In this document: piece after piece, positions 1 through 8,147 of the stretch
How positions within the stretch are numbered: position 1 is the stretch's first letter
How the letters are laid out: every line of letters starts with the position of its first letter
Assembly: GCF_000550785.1 (NCBI RefSeq)
Contig: NZ_CP004350.1
Location: 2,460,009-2,524,008 of the forward strand
Direction: 5' to 3'
DNA: 64,000 nt
Origin: Corynebacterium casei LMG S-19264
Lineage (GTDB): Bacteria; Actinomycetota; Actinomycetes; Mycobacteriales; Mycobacteriaceae
The notes under the pieces: generated by a model
Seen by the model: the letters and a program-made list of their open reading frames with translations, nothing else
The model's database searches: none
Told to the model about the DNA's origin: nothing
Program-made: the position numbers and the translations under genes

Positions 1-2
1 AT

Positions 3-635
3 GTGTGCGCGAACCTGGCAAGCCGTGGAGTCCAGGACGTGTTTATTGTCTGCTGCGATGGTTTGGAAGGCCTGCCGGAAGCGGTGGAAGCAACGTGGCC
101 GGATTCGATGGTGCAGACCTGTGTGGTGCATTTGATTCGTGCAGCAAACCGGTGGGTGGCCTATGGCGATCGTAAGACCGTATCTGCGGCGTTGAAGAAG
201 GTGTATACCGCGCCTGACGAGGCAACCGCACGTGCAGCGTTGGATGAATTCGCCGACTCAGAACTGGGCCAGAAATATCCCCAATCAGTCAAGGTCTGGA
301 CGGATGCGTGGGAGCGTTTCGTGCCGTTTCTGCAGTTCCCGCCGATGGCCAGAAAGGTCATCTATACGACAAACTCGATTGAGTCGATGAATAACGAGCT
401 GCGTAAAGCTACCCGTAACCGCGTGCAATTTACCAATGATGATTCCGCGATTAAGACGCTGTGGTTGATGATCTGCAATATTGAGGATAAACGCGCGGCT
501 AAACGCGCAAAACAGGGCAAGAAAGCTGCTGCTACCAGCGGAAGACTCATCGAAGGCAGAAAGGTCACCAACTGGAAACAAGCCATCAACCAAATGGCCG
601 TGGCCTACCCCGAACGATTCACCAACTACCTATAA
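3..635 (+). CDS. IS256-family (mutator type) transposase, C-terminal part; 5' end lies outside the window
   Basis: The frame is open from the window edge, so the apparent start at base 3 is an internal codon and only about 210 C-terminal residues are visible. The segment VCCDGLEGLPEAV carries a catalytic Asp, TCVVHLIRAA follows, and TTNSIESMNNELRK carries the catalytic Glu; together these are the DDE core typical of the IS256/mutator transposases. Proteins of this family are about 400 residues, so roughly half is missing on the left. The enzyme would move its own element by cut-and-paste or a circular intermediate. It lies immediately before an IS110-type element, which makes this a nested insertion region. 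Confidence 0.9.
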   Translation: MCANLASRGVQDVFIVCCDGLEGLPEAVEATWPDSMVQTCVVHLIRAANRWVAYGDRKTVSAALKKVYTAPDEATARAALDEFADSELGQKYPQSVKVWTDAWERFVPFLQFPPMARKVIYTTNSIESMNNELRKATRNRVQFTNDDSAIKTLWLMICNIEDKRAAKRAKQGKKAAATSGRLIEGRKVTNWKQAINQMAVAYPERFTNYL

Positions 636-661
636 ATCACTAACCCCGAAAGCCCCACACA

Positions 662-681
662 CAAAATACTTGACACGCTCT
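662..681. repeat. candidate right terminal inverted repeat of the IS256-type element
   Basis: Just past the transposase stop lies ACAAAATACTTGACACGCTC, whose complement begins GAGCGTGTCAAG. Ends of this style, with the repeat within 50 bp of the transposase stop, are usual for IS256 elements. The left partner is outside the window, so the assignment is by position and resemblance only. Confidence 0.4.
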
Positions 682-762
682 ACGGTGGTCGCCTCATTCA
701 TTCATAAGGGCTATCACCGATAGTTACAGATACACCACGCTAGCGGACACTGATAATAGAGA

Positions 763-866
763 GTGCGGGACAAGAACCACTCGGAATGACCCACTAGCGG
801 ACTGGTCACAATCTGATTGTGTGCCTTCGTTGCGATCTGTCTTCCGGGCTGGTTCTCGCCCCGCAC
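763..866 (+). ncRNA. candidate bridge RNA region of the IS110 element
   Basis: Bases 763-780 and 849-866 pair at 15 of 18 positions, enclosing a 68-base interior. Within it a perfect hairpin, CACAAT-CTG-ATTGTG, sits at 807-821. IS110 elements are known to carry a non-coding RNA beside the recombinase gene that directs target and donor choice; in many members it lies in the 5' non-coding part as here. The structure is seen in the sequence. The function is inference, and the loops have not been matched to target or donor. Confidence 0.45.
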
Positions 867-1026
867 CGCGATCCGGTGATTCGGTCATGACTTTATAGGA
901 GCGTGACCTCTCACCGTGACCACCCTGGCAGGTGTCATGGTACTAGTCCCATCAGTGTCTTGTCTGCCCGAACCCTCGGATCAGCGGCTACCTTCACCAT
1001 TTCCCTATACGAAAGCGCTGACAGCC

Positions 1027-2256
1027 ATGACCACAGACATCGATTTCTCTGCAAAACCCGTTGCTGGGGTCGACACCCACACCGACACCCACACCGTTGC
1101 CACGGTGACTGCAACCGGCCGGCATCTGGCCACCGAAACCTTTCCCACCACCAGGGCCGGCTACACACACCTCACCGAGTTTCTTAACAAGCACGGTGTC
1201 GGCACCGTCGGAGTAGAAGGAACCAACTCTTTCGGTGCCGGATTAACCCGGCACCTGATAGACCGTGGCTACACGGTAGTTGAAGTCCTGCGCCCGAAGC
1301 GCAGCATCCGACGCCGGGACGGGAAGTCAGATCCGGTGGATGCCCTTGCCGCCGCGCGACAGGTCCTGTCAGGGGAAGGACTGAGCACGCCTAAAGATTC
1401 CACAGGCCCGGTGGAGTCGTTACGAGCGTTACAGATCACCCGGAAACAGCTGGTGTCCACCACCACGACACTCATCACGACGATAAAGTCGATGCTGGTC
1501 ACAGCCCCTAATGATATCCGCGCCCGCTACGGAACTATGACTAACCACACCCTTGTCAACGCATTGGTGTACTGCCGTCCATCGCCGGATCTTAGCGATC
1601 CGCGAAATGGTGTGCTGACCAGCCTGAAGATTCTGGCCACGACCTACCGCGCGTTGCGAGTGCAGTGTGATGAGTTGGAAGCCCGGATCGCTGCTCTGGT
1701 GTCAATGATCAATCCTCATGTCAGCAATATCGTAGGATGTGGGGCTCTTGTTTCCGCTGATCTGTTGATCAGCATCGGAGATAATCCTGAGCGCATTCAC
1801 TCGGAAGCAGCGCTGGCGAACTTGTGTGGGGTGGCTCCATTGCCGGCAAGCTCTGGGCGAACCAACCGGCACCGGCTTAATCGTGGTGGTGACCGGCGTG
1901 CGAACTCGGCGTTGTATCGGATTGCTCTTGTGAGGATGCGCTATGACCAACGCACCAAAGCCTACGTCGCTAGGCGCACCGCAGAAGGGTTGTCGAAAAA
2001 GGAAATTATTCGCTGCCTCAAGCGAGCCATCATCAGAGAGGTCTACCGCGTGATCTGTACCAAGCGCAGTACGCCCCAACCGAGGGATCTTCGGCGAGAT
2101 GAGCTGAAAGAACTGCGCATCGCGAAGCAGCTCACCCAGGTGTACGTAGCGCAACATTTAGGGTGCGCCCCGGCGAGGATCAGTGACATCGAGACTGGAA
2201 AACGTCCGTTAACGGAATTAGCGTCGGCCTACGAAAAATTCCTGAAAACCGCTTGA
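1027..2256 (+). CDS. IS110-family transposase (DEDD recombinase) with C-terminal helix-turn-helix
   Basis: A 409-residue protein. The N-terminal RuvC-like domain has Asp in VAGVDTHTDTH, Glu in VGVEGTNSFG and the Asp pair in RDGKSDPVDA, as in DEDD transposases. The C-terminal Tnp_20-type region has the GVAPLPASSG and NRGGDRRAN motifs, where the conserved Ser of IS110 proteins lies. The last 55 residues (LKELRIAKQLTQVYVAQHLG and on) look like a Cro/C1 helix-turn-helix, an addition seen in some actinobacterial members. An upstream GTG would extend it by 37 residues, but that part is low in family character and overlaps the structured RNA side, so I prefer the ATG at 1027. Confidence 0.88.
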   Translation: MTTDIDFSAKPVAGVDTHTDTHTVATVTATGRHLATETFPTTRAGYTHLTEFLNKHGVGTVGVEGTNSFGAGLTRHLIDRGYTVVEVLRPKRSIRRRDGKSDPVDALAAARQVLSGEGLSTPKDSTGPVESLRALQITRKQLVSTTTTLITTIKSMLVTAPNDIRARYGTMTNHTLVNALVYCRPSPDLSDPRNGVLTSLKILATTYRALRVQCDELEARIAALVSMINPHVSNIVGCGALVSADLLISIGDNPERIHSEAALANLCGVAPLPASSGRTNRHRLNRGGDRRANSALYRIALVRMRYDQRTKAYVARRTAEGLSKKEIIRCLKRAIIREVYRVICTKRSTPQPRDLRRDELKELRIAKQLTQVYVAQHLGCAPARISDIETGKRPLTELASAYEKFLKTA

Positions 2257-2271
2257 CACACTATAGGAGCA

Positions 2272-2856
2272 TCACGACCCACCGAGTGAAGTATTCGCTT
2301 CTTTCCATTCTTTGCGCAGCGCTTGCATCGACGGTAAAAGCAACAACACCATAGTTGGGATGAGGAAGTACTGATACATCAACACCAAACCTTTGGAGCT
2401 ATACAAGGTAAAACCAGGATCCATGCCGGTGATGAAAGAAATAAGGTAACCAGCATTACCGAACAAGACGATGAAGGAAAAGGCTAATGCTGCGCCGCCA
2501 GAGTTCGCCAGCACACTGGACATCACTCCAGTTACTGCATGGAGAATTTTTGAATCGATATGGGAGATGGCCCACGCGATGATGGTTCCCAGGATTGCTG
2601 CGACCAGTGAGGAGACTGATGAGATGAAAAGTGAGTTTCTCAATGCCAGCCAACGGCGCCCAGAAGCGAGCGATTCATAATGTTCAAGTGTGACGCCACC
2701 ACTAGGAGCTTGAACCGAGGTAACAGCCATGCCGACCAGTGGCACCACGAAAAAGAAGAACATTACTAGTCCCAACGGCAGCAAAGTTGCCACCGCTGTT
2801 GTGGACGCTGAACTCATCCGCCGCTGTCGGTCATTAACAGAGGGAGAAGCAGTCAT
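2272..2856 (-). pseudogene. ABC transporter permease, truncated by the IS110 element
   Basis: A 194-residue remnant of a binding-protein-dependent permease of the spermidine/putrescine or Fe(III)/aminoethylphosphonate type. It has an N-terminal membrane segment near residues 20-45, then the periplasmic loop and further membrane segments. It ends in KEWKEANTSLGGS, which is the start of the EAA loop that contacts the ATPase; normal members run on for another 80-100 residues. The family sequence stops exactly where the IS110 end begins. The start is 3 bases after the binding-protein gene, so the two were one operon. The missing part is not found to the left of the element within this window. The transporter is probably dead. 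Confidence 0.8.
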
Positions 2857-2859
2857 GGT

Positions 2860-3996
2860 TTAGGCGACCGCTTCTGCCCACTGTTCAACAACTACTGCCT
2901 GCTGCGTTGCACGCTGTTCCAGGTCAGGCTGTGGGGCTTCCTGCAGGATGGATTCTGGCAGACGGTCAAGTGCTTCCTGATTCACCGTTCCCGCATCAAC
3001 CATTTCCTGCAGACGAACTGGACGAACGTAGCCTTCCAACAGCAAGTTCTGGCCCTCATCCGACATGAGGAACTCCATGAACAAACGAGCGGTTGCTGGG
3101 TGTGGTGCATCCGCGTTGAGGGATGCTGCATAGTAAGAAGATACGGTGCCTTCTTCTGGTGCAATGATCTGCAGGTCAACGCCTGCACCGGACAAGTTTT
3201 CTGCCATCGGTGCCATCAGGTAATCCCAGTTGATAAGGATTGGGGTTTCACCAGTTTCCATGGTGCCTTCATTGCCGGTAACCGCAACTAGGTTGCCTGC
3301 CTCAGATAGTTCTGCGAAGAAGTCAATACCTGGCTGAACATCATCCAATGAGCCATCGTTGGCCAATGCCGCTGCGTAGACAGCCATAAAAGCGGACTCA
3401 CTGCTGGTTGGGTCACCAGTCAGCGCAATCTTGCCCGCGTATTCGGGGTTCTTCAGATCTGCAAAGGACTCCGGACAGTTATCGATTGCTGCAGCGTCAC
3501 AGCCAATGGCCATGTTGCCGCCAAGGTGGTTGTACCAGGTGTTATTTTCAGATTTCATCTCGGCTGGAATTTCACCAGCAACCTCTGGCTCGTACTGCGC
3601 GAGGAGGCCTTCATTGTCTGCGGAATCAGCAAAAGACATACCGGTGTCTAGGTAGTCCAAAGAGTCATCTTGGCCTTGGCGGTTCTTCACTGCGTTGATG
3701 AGGTCTTGGGATGCGCCGGTGGACACGTCATTGTTGATTTCAATGTCGTACTTTTCGCTGAATGCAGCCAAGATTCCACCGTAGTTAGCCCAGTCTTCGT
3801 ACAGACCCATGGAGTTAAATGCACCTTCGGCTTGCGCAGCTTCAATCAGTGCATCCATGCCGCCGCCATCTTCAGCGCTGGTGGCGTCACGCCAGGATTC
3901 GGTGTCCGCAGAACTTTCAGCGCCACAAGCAGCCAATGCGAGTGCGGAAGTTAGAGCAATTGGGAGAGCAATTAGACGTCGTAGGGTTTTCATCAT
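2860..3996 (-). CDS. ABC transporter substrate-binding lipoprotein (spermidine/putrescine or phosphonate type)
   Basis: A 378-residue type II periplasmic-binding protein. The signal peptide (MMKTLRRLIALPIALTSALA) ends in the lipobox LAAC with Cys24, so the protein is lipid-anchored outside the membrane. Then comes an extracellular solute-binding fold with GGNMAIGCDAAAI, the hinge region DLKNPEYAGKIALTGDPTSSE, and ILINWDYLMAP near the ligand cleft. The ligand cannot be told from sequence; relatives bind polyamines, iron(III) or 2-aminoethylphosphonate. It is the first gene of an operon with the truncated permease, and its promoter region carries two palindromic boxes likely bound by the neighbouring GntR protein. 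Confidence 0.82.
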   Translation of the reverse strand: MMKTLRRLIALPIALTSALALAACGAESSADTESWRDATSAEDGGGMDALIEAAQAEGAFNSMGLYEDWANYGGILAAFSEKYDIEINNDVSTGASQDLINAVKNRQGQDDSLDYLDTGMSFADSADNEGLLAQYEPEVAGEIPAEMKSENNTWYNHLGGNMAIGCDAAAIDNCPESFADLKNPEYAGKIALTGDPTSSESAFMAVYAAALANDGSLDDVQPGIDFFAELSEAGNLVAVTGNEGTMETGETPILINWDYLMAPMAENLSGAGVDLQIIAPEEGTVSSYYAASLNADAPHPATARLFMEFLMSDEGQNLLLEGYVRPVRLQEMVDAGTVNQEALDRLPESILQEAPQPDLEQRATQQAVVVEQWAEAVA

Positions 3997-4036
3997 TTTC
4001 CAATCCGGTTGGGAACTCTATGCAATTCCCAAAACC

Positions 4037-4082
4037 TCACTAGTGAACTTTCTTACTTTTATATAGAAACACTCATTAGTGA
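4037..4082. promoter_or_regulatory. paired palindromic operators upstream of the binding-protein operon
   Basis: TCACTAGTGA at 4037-4046 is a perfect 10-bp palindrome, and TCATTAGTGA at 4073-4082 is a one-mismatch copy with centre 36 bp away. Between them, read on the minus strand, lies a TATATAAAAG stretch that could be the -10 region of the transporter promoter. Paired short palindromes with A/T centres are usual for HutC-type GntR regulators, and such a gene is adjacent. Binding is inferred. Confidence 0.5.
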
Positions 4083-4186
4083 ACATTCGGTGAACCCTGC
4101 AAACACACCTGATGAATCTCGGCGAAATGATTGGAAACAGCTCTCACCAGCAAACAAATCAACCCCAACATGCAATGCGCATAATG

Positions 4187-4219
4187 AAAGGTGCGACGCC
4201 CAGTCTGCCTCGCACCTTT
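4187..4219. terminator. hairpin terminator after the GntR gene
   Basis: AAAGGTGCGA (4187-4196) and TCGCACCTTT (4210-4219) form a perfect 10-bp stem. Read on the minus strand it lies 45-80 bases after the stop of the GntR gene and so separates it from the transporter operon. Confidence 0.6.
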
Positions 4220-4263
4220 CCCCCTCTCCCTATTTCATTTACTCAGCGAGTCAACTCTTCTAG

Positions 4264-5022
4264 CTAATTCATCCAGTCGAGGTTATCCACCCTGTCCCAG
4301 TTCAAGAGGTTATCTCCTTGAACCGTAGGAACAGAAAGCGCAACAACCCCTGCCCGGTACCTATCCTCTGACCATTCCAGCGGCGTTCCGAAGCGGTCAC
4401 GCGATGTCCGCAGATGGCACAGCAATGGATACCCTTCGGCGACTTTCAGTAGGCGCTGGTCAACATCGCCTGCAGCTGCAGTAGTGAAGGAGTTCTCTGC
4501 GGCCACGAACTCAATGCCAAAACGTACTTTCAGCTCATTGGTCACTGAGGTTGCATCGGCAGGCAATGTTTCTACCTGCACCCCAACTGCTGGCGGGTAG
4601 TGCGTACGCTCCACCATTACTGGCTGGTCATCTATGGTACGCAGGCGCAGTACCCGAAATACTTTCTCTCCGCGGCTAAGATTCAGCTTTCGCAGGTCCA
4701 CCTCAGATGCCTCCACCCATTCAGACTCAATCACGAGACCAGAAGGCTTACGTTTTTCGCTCAAAGCCCACTGTGCAAAGCTGCGAAACTCCGGCACATC
4801 TTTCGTCTGCCGGGGCTCTCTCATAACAATCTTCTTAGCTCCGCGCCGCGCACTTAATGTGCCCTCAGCAACAAGTTCTTTCAGCGCCTGACGCACCGTT
4901 CCTGGTGCTACCTCAAAGCGCTGCGCCAGCTTCGACTCCGGCGGCAAGTACTCCCCCAAGCCCCACGTACCAGCATCAATCTCACCGCGAATAATCTCCG
5001 CAATCTCTAGATACCGAGGCAT
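4264..5022 (-). CDS. GntR-family transcriptional regulator, HutC/FarR subfamily
   Basis: A 252-residue protein. Residues 1-70 form a winged helix-turn-helix (LPPESKLAQRFEVAPGTVRQALKELVAEG), and the remainder is a UTRA effector domain (YPLLCHLRTSRDRFGTPLEWSEDRYRAG near the end is typical). I chose the ATG at 5022 because AAAGG lies 6-7 bases before it and the DNA-binding domain starts directly; a start 13 codons upstream would lack this site. The gene sits between the glutaminase and the transporter in the same direction and probably controls the transporter through the palindromes at 4037-4082. The effector is unknown. Confidence 0.85.
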   Translation of the reverse strand: MPRYLEIAEIIRGEIDAGTWGLGEYLPPESKLAQRFEVAPGTVRQALKELVAEGTLSARRGAKKIVMREPRQTKDVPEFRSFAQWALSEKRKPSGLVIESEWVEASEVDLRKLNLSRGEKVFRVLRLRTIDDQPVMVERTHYPPAVGVQVETLPADATSVTNELKVRFGIEFVAAENSFTTAAAGDVDQRLLKVAEGYPLLCHLRTSRDRFGTPLEWSEDRYRAGVVALSVPTVQGDNLLNWDRVDNLDWMN

Positions 5023-5072
5023 TGTGACCTTTCTTGTGACTGATTGACCGCTGGAATACAACTACCTAAGAA

Positions 5073-6359
5073 TTACCAGAACTCTTCCCCGTCAATCATG
5101 TAGTCCTCGGTGTCGTCGCGGCGCACTTGTGTGCCGTCGCGCATGGTGCGGTCCTTAACCAGTTCATCTGGGTCAATCACACCAATCTGGAAACCTGCAT
5201 CGCGCATGCGGCGCAGGCCTTCTTTGAGCATGACGCGAGCAATGCGGTTGACGGAGGTGACTTGACTGAAGTCGAGGAGAACTTGCTCGGCGGTGATTTC
5301 GTAGTCCTCCAAGCGGAAGAGGATGGACTCCGCGGCGGAGAAGTTCATGACACCCTGCAGGCGCACAATCGCGGTGTCGTCGATGGTTTCAACTTCACGG
5401 ATTGGGGCGATGCCGTAGCGCTGGTCAGTGGACATCAAGTGCAGACCCATCTCGCGGCTCAGACGTTTGAATGCCTCCACACCACGCACGGAGTTACCTT
5501 CGGCGTTTAGGCGTGGGGAGAACGTCGCAATACCCAGTTGGCCAGGAAGAGTTCCAAGCAAACCACCGGATACACCAGATTTAGCAGGAATGCCCACTTC
5601 CGCCATCCATCGGCCAGCACCGTCATACATGCCAGCTGAGCTCATCACGGCCTGGGTCAGGCGGCAGACATCCGCGTCAAGGATTCGTTCACCGGTGACA
5701 GGCTGCAGACCACCATTAGCCAAGGTCGCGGAGATAACCGCAAGGTCTTTGACGTTGACCTTGATGGAGCACTGCCGGGTATAGGTCAACACGGCATCAT
5801 GGGCGTCGTCTTGGATGATGTCGTAATTGCGCAGCATGTGCGCCAGGGACAAGTTACGTTCCGCGTGGTCAAGCTCAGAATCGCAAGTGTCTTCATCAAC
5901 AAACAACTCACGGCCAGCCAACCGTGACATGTACTGACGGATACGCTCAACGCGCTCATCAACACCGGAGTCCACGCCGTTAATCAGCTGCGTCACCGTC
6001 ATCGCACCAGCATTAATCATCGGATTGACCGGGCGGTGGTCATCGCGGTTGAGCGAAAGCTCATTAAAGGCTTCACCGGATGGTTCCATGCCCACTACGG
6101 AGCGGACCTCGTCCAAACCCAGTTCCTGCAACGCCAAGGCATACACGAAAGGCTTGGAAATGGACTGCATGGTGAATTCTTCCTCATCATCACCAGCGCT
6201 ATAAAGGTGGCCCGTGGTAGTGCACAGAGCAGCACCAAGATAGGACGGGTTGGCGGCTGCTAGTTGCGGAATGTAATCCGCGACTGCGCCGCCGTCTTGG
6301 TAGCGAACTTTCTCCAAGATTTCATCAAGATAAAAAGGAATAGGTGTTTGCACCTGCAC
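5073..6359 (-). CDS. glsA: glutaminase with C-terminal STAS domain
   Basis: A 428-residue cytoplasmic enzyme that hydrolyses glutamine to glutamate and ammonia. Residues 1-300 are the serine-dependent beta-lactamase-like glutaminase fold, with Ser66-x-x-Lys69 in QSISKPF, NPMINAGA and AKSGVSGG near the active site. The last 100 residues or so (IREVETIDDTAIVRLQGVM onward, with LLDFSQVTSVNRIA) are a STAS/anti-sigma-antagonist-like domain, a known fusion in actinobacterial and some other glutaminases. The start is a GTG (MQVQTPIPF). It ends 50 bases before the GntR gene, so read-through is possible. Identification is secure; the role of the STAS part is unknown. Confidence 0.92.
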   Translation of the reverse strand: MQVQTPIPFYLDEILEKVRYQDGGAVADYIPQLAAANPSYLGAALCTTTGHLYSAGDDEEEFTMQSISKPFVYALALQELGLDEVRSVVGMEPSGEAFNELSLNRDDHRPVNPMINAGAMTVTQLINGVDSGVDERVERIRQYMSRLAGRELFVDEDTCDSELDHAERNLSLAHMLRNYDIIQDDAHDAVLTYTRQCSIKVNVKDLAVISATLANGGLQPVTGERILDADVCRLTQAVMSSAGMYDGAGRWMAEVGIPAKSGVSGGLLGTLPGQLGIATFSPRLNAEGNSVRGVEAFKRLSREMGLHLMSTDQRYGIAPIREVETIDDTAIVRLQGVMNFSAAESILFRLEDYEITAEQVLLDFSQVTSVNRIARVMLKEGLRRMRDAGFQIGVIDPDELVKDRTMRDGTQVRRDDTEDYMIDGEEFW

Positions 6360-6432
6360 CAGCCTAGCTAATCGTCATTGTGTACGGACTAAAACTCAGC
6401 GCTTGAATCTAAAGCCTCAATCTAAGATCGCC

Positions 6433-6471
6433 AAATTCCGGGCACCCACGTGGGTGTGGGACCCGGAATTT
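6433..6471. terminator. rho-independent type terminator
   Basis: AAATTCCGGG (6433-6442) pairs perfectly with CCCGGAATTT (6462-6471), with a further CCCAC/GTGGG stem inside. It lies just after the DUF3618 gene (minus strand) and before the glutaminase promoter. Confidence 0.65.
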
Positions 6472-6514
6472 ATAAAGTTGAAAATCTAACGCTAAGGAAA
6501 ACTAGCGCGCAGTT

Positions 6515-6790
6515 TTAGCGCTGGGACAGCAGACGCTGTACTTCCTTGAGGTCGTTGCTGCGACGACGGGAGCGCACAACGCTAAACGCAATCGCACCAA
6601 CAACGAGTGCGGCGACAGACGCCAGGGCAATCTGAACATTTTGCTGTGAAAGCTTTTCAGTTGCAGCTGCCTTGGCATCATTGGCCAAGTTCTCTGGCTT
6701 GGAGCGATCTGCGAGCTCATCCAAAGTGCTTGCGAGCTGGCGACGGGTGCGCTCGATGTCTCGCTGAATGTCATCAATATTGCGTGCCAC
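6515..6790 (-). CDS. DUF3618 domain membrane protein
   Basis: A 91-residue protein: a charged N-terminal half (IDDIQRDIERTRRQLASTLDELADRS is the DUF3618 signature), then one membrane segment (IALASVAALVVGAIAFSVV) and a basic tail RSRRRSNDL. Such proteins are common next to bcp in Corynebacteriales; their role is unknown. The start is a GTG at 6790 with AGGAG about 10 bases before; a longer reading frame upstream lacks family sequence and overlaps the bcp promoter. The gene is divergent from bcp. Confidence 0.8.
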   Translation of the reverse strand: MARNIDDIQRDIERTRRQLASTLDELADRSKPENLANDAKAAATEKLSQQNVQIALASVAALVVGAIAFSVVRSRRRSNDLKEVQRLLSQR

Positions 6791-6873
6791 GTTAATAGTC
6801 TCCTGAAAAGTTACATTGGATATAAGGTTCGCACCTAGTCTAGCGCGACTTACTTTACGATAGAGTAAAAGGC

Positions 6874-7344
6874 ATGACTGAGCAGAACAGATTAGAAGTT
6901 GGAGACACCGCACCCGCATTCTCTTTGAAAGATGACGCAGGAAACACTGTCTCCTTGTCAGATTACGCAGGAAAGCGCGTTGTAGTTTACTTCTACCCAC
7001 GCGCAAACACCCCAGGTTGCACCACTGAAGCCTGTGACTTCCGTGATGCGATGGAGCAGCTCAATGATTCTGAGGTTGTAGTTCTTGGTATCTCCCCGGA
7101 TCAGCCAGAGGCTTTGGCGAAGTTCCGTGAGGACCATGACCTCAACTTCCCTCTCCTTTCTGACCCGGAGAAGGAAACGCTGACCGCTTATGGCGCATTC
7201 GGTGAGAAGAATAACTACGGCAAGAAGGTTCAGGGCGTTATCCGCTCCACCTTCGTGGTTGAACCAGACGGCAAGGTCAGCGTTGCTAAGTACAACGTGA
7301 AGGCCACCGGCCACGTTGCCCGTATCATCAAGGAACTCGATTAG
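6874..7344 (+). CDS. bcp: thioredoxin-dependent thiol peroxidase (peroxiredoxin Q / Bcp)
   Basis: A 156-residue cytoplasmic peroxiredoxin that reduces hydrogen peroxide and organic hydroperoxides. The peroxidatic Cys49 and resolving Cys54 lie in NTPGCTTEACDFRD, the PrxQ arrangement with four residues between. YFYPRANTPG and VIRSTFVVEPDGKV complete the fold. AAAAGG before the ATG is the ribosome site, and a TAGAGT -10-like box lies just upstream. It is divergent from the DUF3618 gene and 47 bases before fasR in the same direction, matching the order in C. glutamicum. Confidence 0.95.
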   Translation: MTEQNRLEVGDTAPAFSLKDDAGNTVSLSDYAGKRVVVYFYPRANTPGCTTEACDFRDAMEQLNDSEVVVLGISPDQPEALAKFREDHDLNFPLLSDPEKETLTAYGAFGEKNNYGKKVQGVIRSTFVVEPDGKVSVAKYNVKATGHVARIIKELD

Positions 7345-7391
7345 GAGTTTCTCTTTCCACCGAGACTAAGAAGAGTCTGCATTTTTCACAG

Positions 7392-8063
7392 ATGACCGAT
7401 AAGAACCCAGAGTTGCTTGTACCCCGGCGGCGCCCCGCACAGGCGCGTAGTCGGCTGCGCTTTGAGCGCATTTTGAAGGCGGCTCGTGACGTACTGGTGG
7501 ACCTTGGCTTTGAGTCCTTTACTTTTGATGAAGTATCGCGCCGCGCTGAAGTTCCAATTGGTACGTTGTATCAGTTCTTCGCCAATAAATATGTTCTGAT
7601 TTGCGAGCTAGACCGGGAAGATACAGCAGCCAACGTTGAAGAACTCAATAAGTTCTCCCAGCAAGTTCCAGCACTCCAGTGGCCGGATTTGTTGGATGAG
7701 TTTATTGACCACCTAGCGCGTATGTGGCGGGAAGATCCGTCGCGTCGCGCCGTGTGGCATGCTGTCCAGTCCACGCCAGCAACCCGTTATACGGCCGCGG
7801 CCACTGAGCGGGAAATGTTGGAGCCGCTGTCAGAAATCTTGCGGCCTTTGGCCCAAGGCATGTCTGAAGAACAGCGCATGGAGTTGGCCGGTTTCTTAGT
7901 CCACACGGTGGTGTCTTTACTGAACTACGCCATCCGCAGTGATGATCCAGAGTCCATTGATGCTGTGATTGCAGAAATCAAGCGCATGTTGATTGCATAC
8001 TTGTTCAGCGTTGCCCAGGGCGCACACCTTCCGGTCGAGCACCTCACGGGCGGGTTGGAATAA
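7392..8063 (+). CDS. fasR: TetR-family regulator of fatty acid synthesis, FasR-like
   Basis: A 223-residue protein. Residues 15-70 form the TetR DNA-binding domain (ILKAARDVLVDLGFESFTFD, then RAEVPIGTLYQFFANKYVL). The C-terminal part is all-helical ligand-binding sequence without a clear signature. The position between bcp and acpS/fas equals that of FasR in C. glutamicum, an acyl-CoA-sensing repressor of fatty acid synthase genes, so I assign it by context plus family. An operator upstream of fas was not identified with confidence. Confidence 0.8.
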   Translation: MTDKNPELLVPRRRPAQARSRLRFERILKAARDVLVDLGFESFTFDEVSRRAEVPIGTLYQFFANKYVLICELDREDTAANVEELNKFSQQVPALQWPDLLDEFIDHLARMWREDPSRRAVWHAVQSTPATRYTAAATEREMLEPLSEILRPLAQGMSEEQRMELAGFLVHTVVSLLNYAIRSDDPESIDAVIAEIKRMLIAYLFSVAQGAHLPVEHLTGGLE

Positions 8064-8071
8064 GCCGAAAC

Positions 8072-8116
8072 AACGCCGCATGATTTGCACTTTTACAGTG
8101 CTCATCATGCGGCGTT
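8072..8116. terminator. bidirectional terminator between fasR and acpS
   Basis: AACGCCGCATGAT (8072-8084) pairs perfectly with ATCATGCGGCGTT (8104-8116); an inner GCACT/AGTGC stem extends it. It separates two convergent genes and is symmetrical, so it can serve both. Confidence 0.75.
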
Positions 8117-8147
8117 ATTGTCTACCTGCAGCGGCTATTTCGGACGT

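Larger units (their letters stand above)
740..2272 (+). mobile_element. IS110-family insertion element (boundaries approximate)
   Basis: The element contains a full DEDD transposase gene (1027-2256) and a structured non-coding stretch on its 5' side. The right end must lie at about 2257-2275 because the permease gene read on the other strand loses its family sequence there. The left end is not defined: IS110 elements lack clear terminal repeats, and I see no target duplication. TATAGGAGC occurs both at about 893-901 and just after the stop codon (about 2262-2270), which could relate to the element's donor ends. Confidence 0.65.
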
